From NCBI RefSeq assembly GCF_001457035.1, contig NZ_KQ758617.1:62001-126000 (forward strand): a DNA stretch of 64,000 nt. Reading direction: 5' to 3'. Position numbers and translations under genes: made by a program. The notes below the pieces were generated by a model. That model was not told the origin of the DNA. It saw only the letters and a list, made by a program, of their open reading frames with translations, and searched no databases. The stretch is from Fictibacillus enclensis. GTDB taxonomy: Bacteria; Bacillota; Bacilli; Bacillales; Fictibacillaceae. Positions 62,224 through 64,000 of the stretch are shown piece after piece. The stretch's first letter is position 1; each line of letters starts with the position of its first letter.

Positions 62224-63213
62224 ATGCTGTTTATCGATAATCGCAATATTACAGATCCAAGGGTGAATTTGGCTATTGAGGAATATGCATTAAAGCATCT
62301 CGATATTAATCAAACCTACCTTTTATTTTATATAAATGAACCCTCCATTATCATAGGGAAAAATCAGAATACAGTAGAAGAAATCAATGCCGATTATGTG
62401 AGAGAGCATAACATTCATGTGGTCCGCCGGCTGTCCGGAGGTGGCGCGGTCTATCATGATACCGGCAATCTGAATTTCAGCTTTATTACCAAGGATGACG
62501 GAAACTCCTTTCATGATTTTAAAAAATTTACAGATCCTGTCGTAAAAGCTCTGAACAAATTGGGTGTGCATGCGGAACTGACCGGAAGAAACGATATTCA
62601 AGTAGACGAAAAGAAAATTTCCGGAAATGCCATGTTTACTACGAAAGGGCGGATGTTCAGCCATGGAACGCTGATGTTTGACTCGGAAATCGAAAATGTA
62701 GTTTCTGCCCTTAATGTAAAAATGGATAAAATCCAGTCCAAAGGCATTAAGTCCATCCGCAGCCGTGTAACCAATATCCGTGATCATCTTGATCAGGACA
62801 TGACAATGGACGAATTCAAGCAAACGCTTCTCGCCTACTTATTTGAAGAGTTTGAAGAAGTGCCTCGTTATGAACTGACAGAAGTGGACTGGGAGAAAAT
62901 CTATAAGATCTCAGAACAGCGTTACGATAACTGGGATTGGAACTTCGGTAAGTCTCCCAAATCAAACGTCGAACTCTCCAACCGGTTTGCCGGGGGATCA
63001 GTAGAAGTGAAGCTGCAGATCGAAAGAGGCATCATGAGGGAATGCAAAATTTATGGAGACTTTTTCGGAGTCGGCGATGTGCACGATATTGAGGAGCGAC
63101 TGATCGACAAACGCTATGACCGGGAAGAAATCGAGAAAGCGATAAAAGACATAAACATGCGCCATTACTTCGGTAACGTTACAAAAGAAGAATTTTTGGA
63201 TTTACTTTATTAA
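62224..63213 (+). CDS. lplJ: Lipoate-protein ligase LplJ
   Basis: The 329-residue ligase activates lipoate with ATP and attaches it to GcvH and E2 subunits. RRLSGGGAVYHDTGNLNFSF is the ligand-binding signature, with the catalytic Lys in DEKKISGNAMF (near residue 134), and a small C-terminal domain follows. The ATG lies nine bases after GAAGGAGA; an earlier GTG is part of that site. Neighbour yhfI matches B. subtilis. Confidence 0.94.
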   Translation: MLFIDNRNITDPRVNLAIEEYALKHLDINQTYLLFYINEPSIIIGKNQNTVEEINADYVREHNIHVVRRLSGGGAVYHDTGNLNFSFITKDDGNSFHDFKKFTDPVVKALNKLGVHAELTGRNDIQVDEKKISGNAMFTTKGRMFSHGTLMFDSEIENVVSALNVKMDKIQSKGIKSIRSRVTNIRDHLDQDMTMDEFKQTLLAYLFEEFEEVPRYELTEVDWEKIYKISEQRYDNWDWNFGKSPKSNVELSNRFAGGSVEVKLQIERGIMRECKIYGDFFGVGDVHDIEERLIDKRYDREEIEKAIKDINMRHYFGNVTKEEFLDLLY

Positions 63214-63227
63214 TGTACATTAGGAAA

Positions 63228-63281
63228 CACAGCAGGGATGTGCAAGTTTTAGAGCACAGCAGGGATGTGCAAGTTTTAGAG
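63228..63281 (+). repeat. 27-bp tandem duplication
   Basis: A 27-bp unit starting CACAGCAGGGATGTGCAAG occurs twice in exact register (63228-63254 and 63255-63281), followed by a related CACAGCCAGGCTGTG that is the terminator arm. Each unit has CACA and TGTG ends able to form a small hairpin. Confidence 0.8.
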
Positions 63282-63308
63282 CACAGCCAGGCTGTGTTCT
63301 TTTTTGAT
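63280..63308 (+). terminator. Terminator of lplJ
   Basis: GCACAGCC pairs with GGCTGTGTT around A and ends in six Ts. The preceding 27-bp duplicates are probable decayed copies. Confidence 0.75.
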
Positions 63309-63533
63309 TGTTTTTTGAGATTGTTGCTTTGGGAACAGTTTTTTAGTCCACCTGAAACGGAAATCAACCACTTTCAAGAGCTATAAAAGTTTATAACATA
63401 TTTGACAGAATAATTGTAAAACGGTAAGCTTTAGAAAAACATATTACATATAAAATGCAATCGAAAATAAAACGTCATATTATTTCACTCGTAAATGTAA
63501 AGGCTTACAAATCCGTTCAAGAGGTGAATAGCT
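63309..63533 (+). other. Region between lplJ terminator and paaK
   Basis: It holds TTGACA at 63402-63407 with a poor -10 at 63425-63430 and a short dyad TGTAA-AGGC-TTACA at 63496-63509 just before the paaK ribosome site. No gene seen. Confidence 0.4.
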
Positions 63534-64000
63534 GTGATCTTTAATGTGGAAATGGAATGCATGGATCAGGAGGAAAAGCAGAACCTTCAACTTTCAAGGC
63601 TGAAAGAAACCGTGGAGAAGGTGTATGAAAAGGTACCGTTTTACAGAAAAGCATTTGCGGAAAAAGGAATTTCGCCTGAAGATCTTTGTTCTTTGGAAGA
63701 TATAAAAAAGCTGCCCTTTACTGTGAAAAAAGACCTCAGGGACAACTATCCGTTTGACCTGTTCGCGGTTGAAACGAAGAATCTTGTCCGCGTGCACGCT
63801 TCTTCAGGCACCAGTGGCAAACCGACGGTTGTTGGCTATACAGCCAAAGATATTGAGAACTGGAGTGAAATGGTGGCCAGGAGCATTGCCATTGGAGGGG
63901 GAGAACCCGGGCAGTTTTTGCATAATGCTTACGGGTATGGCCTGTTTACCGGGGGACTTGGCCTTCATTACGGATCCGAGCGGCTCGGCATGGTGACTGT
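63534..64000 (+). CDS. paaK: Phenylacetate-CoA ligase PaaK, 5' part
   Basis: The coding frame runs from the GTG at 63534 (six bases after AGAGGTGA) to the window edge, 155 codons. The adenylate-forming signature [15 protein letters not shown] is at about residue 90, after [11 protein letters not shown] and [15 protein letters not shown], which are typical of PaaK. The enzyme makes phenylacetyl-CoA from phenylacetate, CoA and ATP. The C-terminal two thirds lie outside the window. Confidence 0.9.
   Translation, partial: MIFNVEMECMDQEEKQNLQLSRLKETVEKVYEKVPFYRKAFAEKGISPEDLCSLEDIKKLPFTVKKDLRDNYPFDLFAVETKNLVRVHASSGTSGKPTVVGYTAKDIENWSEMVARSIAIGGGEPGQFLHNAYGYGLFTGGLGLHYGSERLGMVT

Noticed and set aside
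63228-63308. CRISPR-like direct repeats
   Set aside because: Only two 27-bp copies with no spacers and no cas genes.
1-64000. tRNA, rRNA, insertion sequence or prophage genes
   Set aside because: No cloverleaf, rRNA-like stretch, transposase, integrase or phage structural protein was recognised in a reading by eye.

Overview
The window is a contiguous piece of a low-to-mid GC Firmicute chromosome from the Bacillaceae. The gene content and order follow the Bacillus subtilis yhe-yha-ecs-hem-yhg-yhf segment closely: bmrC/bmrD, sspB-type SASP, yheD, yheB, yheA, yhaX, yhzD, yhaO, yhaN, yhaM, yhaL, prsA, yhaI, hpr, yhaH, trpP, serC, hit, ecsABC, hmoB, pbpF, hemE, hemH, hemY, yhgD, yhgE, yhfI and lplJ. 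Spore genes (SASP, YheD, YhaL, tiny YjcZ-type membrane peptides) and strong AGGAGG ribosome sites fit an endospore former. The order differs enough from B. subtilis (inserted cssRS, an opuF-type operon, a sugar importer, an aldehyde dehydrogenase) that a relative such as Fictibacillus is plausible, but the genus is a guess.

Layout. 0-4.3 kb: a leader region with two tiny ORFs and a 12-bp attenuator hairpin, then the heterodimeric ABC exporter bmrCD. 4.3-7.5 kb: small orphan genes, a GDYXXLXY/DUF2157 membrane pair, and an alpha/beta SASP. 7.5-11.4 kb: an amino-acid ABC binding protein and permease without an ATPase, the multi-sugar ATPase msmX, and a PucR-type regulator. 11.4-17.2 kb: yheD, divergent yheB-yheA, a HAD phosphatase and aldehyde dehydrogenase dhaS. 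17.27-17.57 kb: a 129/130-bp tandem repeat array. 17.6-25.8 kb: GNAT, yhzD, then yhaO-yhaN-cssR-cssS-yhaM, which joins DNA/RNA processing genes to a secretion-stress two-component system. 25.8-27.5 kb: an MFS exporter behind a leader peptide, a long hairpin and a terminator. 27.5-33.5 kb: yhaL, prsA, three tiny cysteine-tailed membrane peptides, hpr, yhaH and trpP with a TRAP-type leader. 33.5-42.2 kb: serC, hit, ecsABC, a ferritin-like gene, stress genes, PAP2 phosphatase, lipid kinase and hmoB. 42.4-48.2 kb: pbpF and hemEHY. 48.2-52.7 kb: a KinB-like kinase and yhgD/yhgE. 52.8-56.3 kb: an OpuF-type osmoprotectant importer and an orphan GlnQ-like ATPase. 56.5-61.3 kb: a LacI regulator and a sugar importer without its own ATPase. 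61.3 kb to the end: yhfI, lplJ and the first 155 codons of a phenylacetate-CoA ligase cut by the window edge.

How the genes work together. MsmX at 9.2 kb probably powers the sugar importer at 57.6-61.3 kb, and the lone GlnQ-like ATPase at 55.6 kb may power the binding protein/permease pair at 7.5-9.0 kb. Three themes recur. The first is drug-type efflux genes behind translated leaders (bmrCD, the MFS gene). The second is secretion and envelope quality control (cssRS, prsA, ecsABC, pbpF, yhgE). The third is heme synthesis and turnover (hemEHY, hmoB). The strongest regulatory signals are the MFS attenuator, the bmr attenuator, a triplicated TGACCA-N11-TRGTCA operator around yhgD/yhgE, a five-triplet TRAP site on trpP, and a shared TGGWAWCGRTTYCA motif in the LacI/sugar locus. 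No tRNA, rRNA, CRISPR array, insertion sequence or prophage gene was found.
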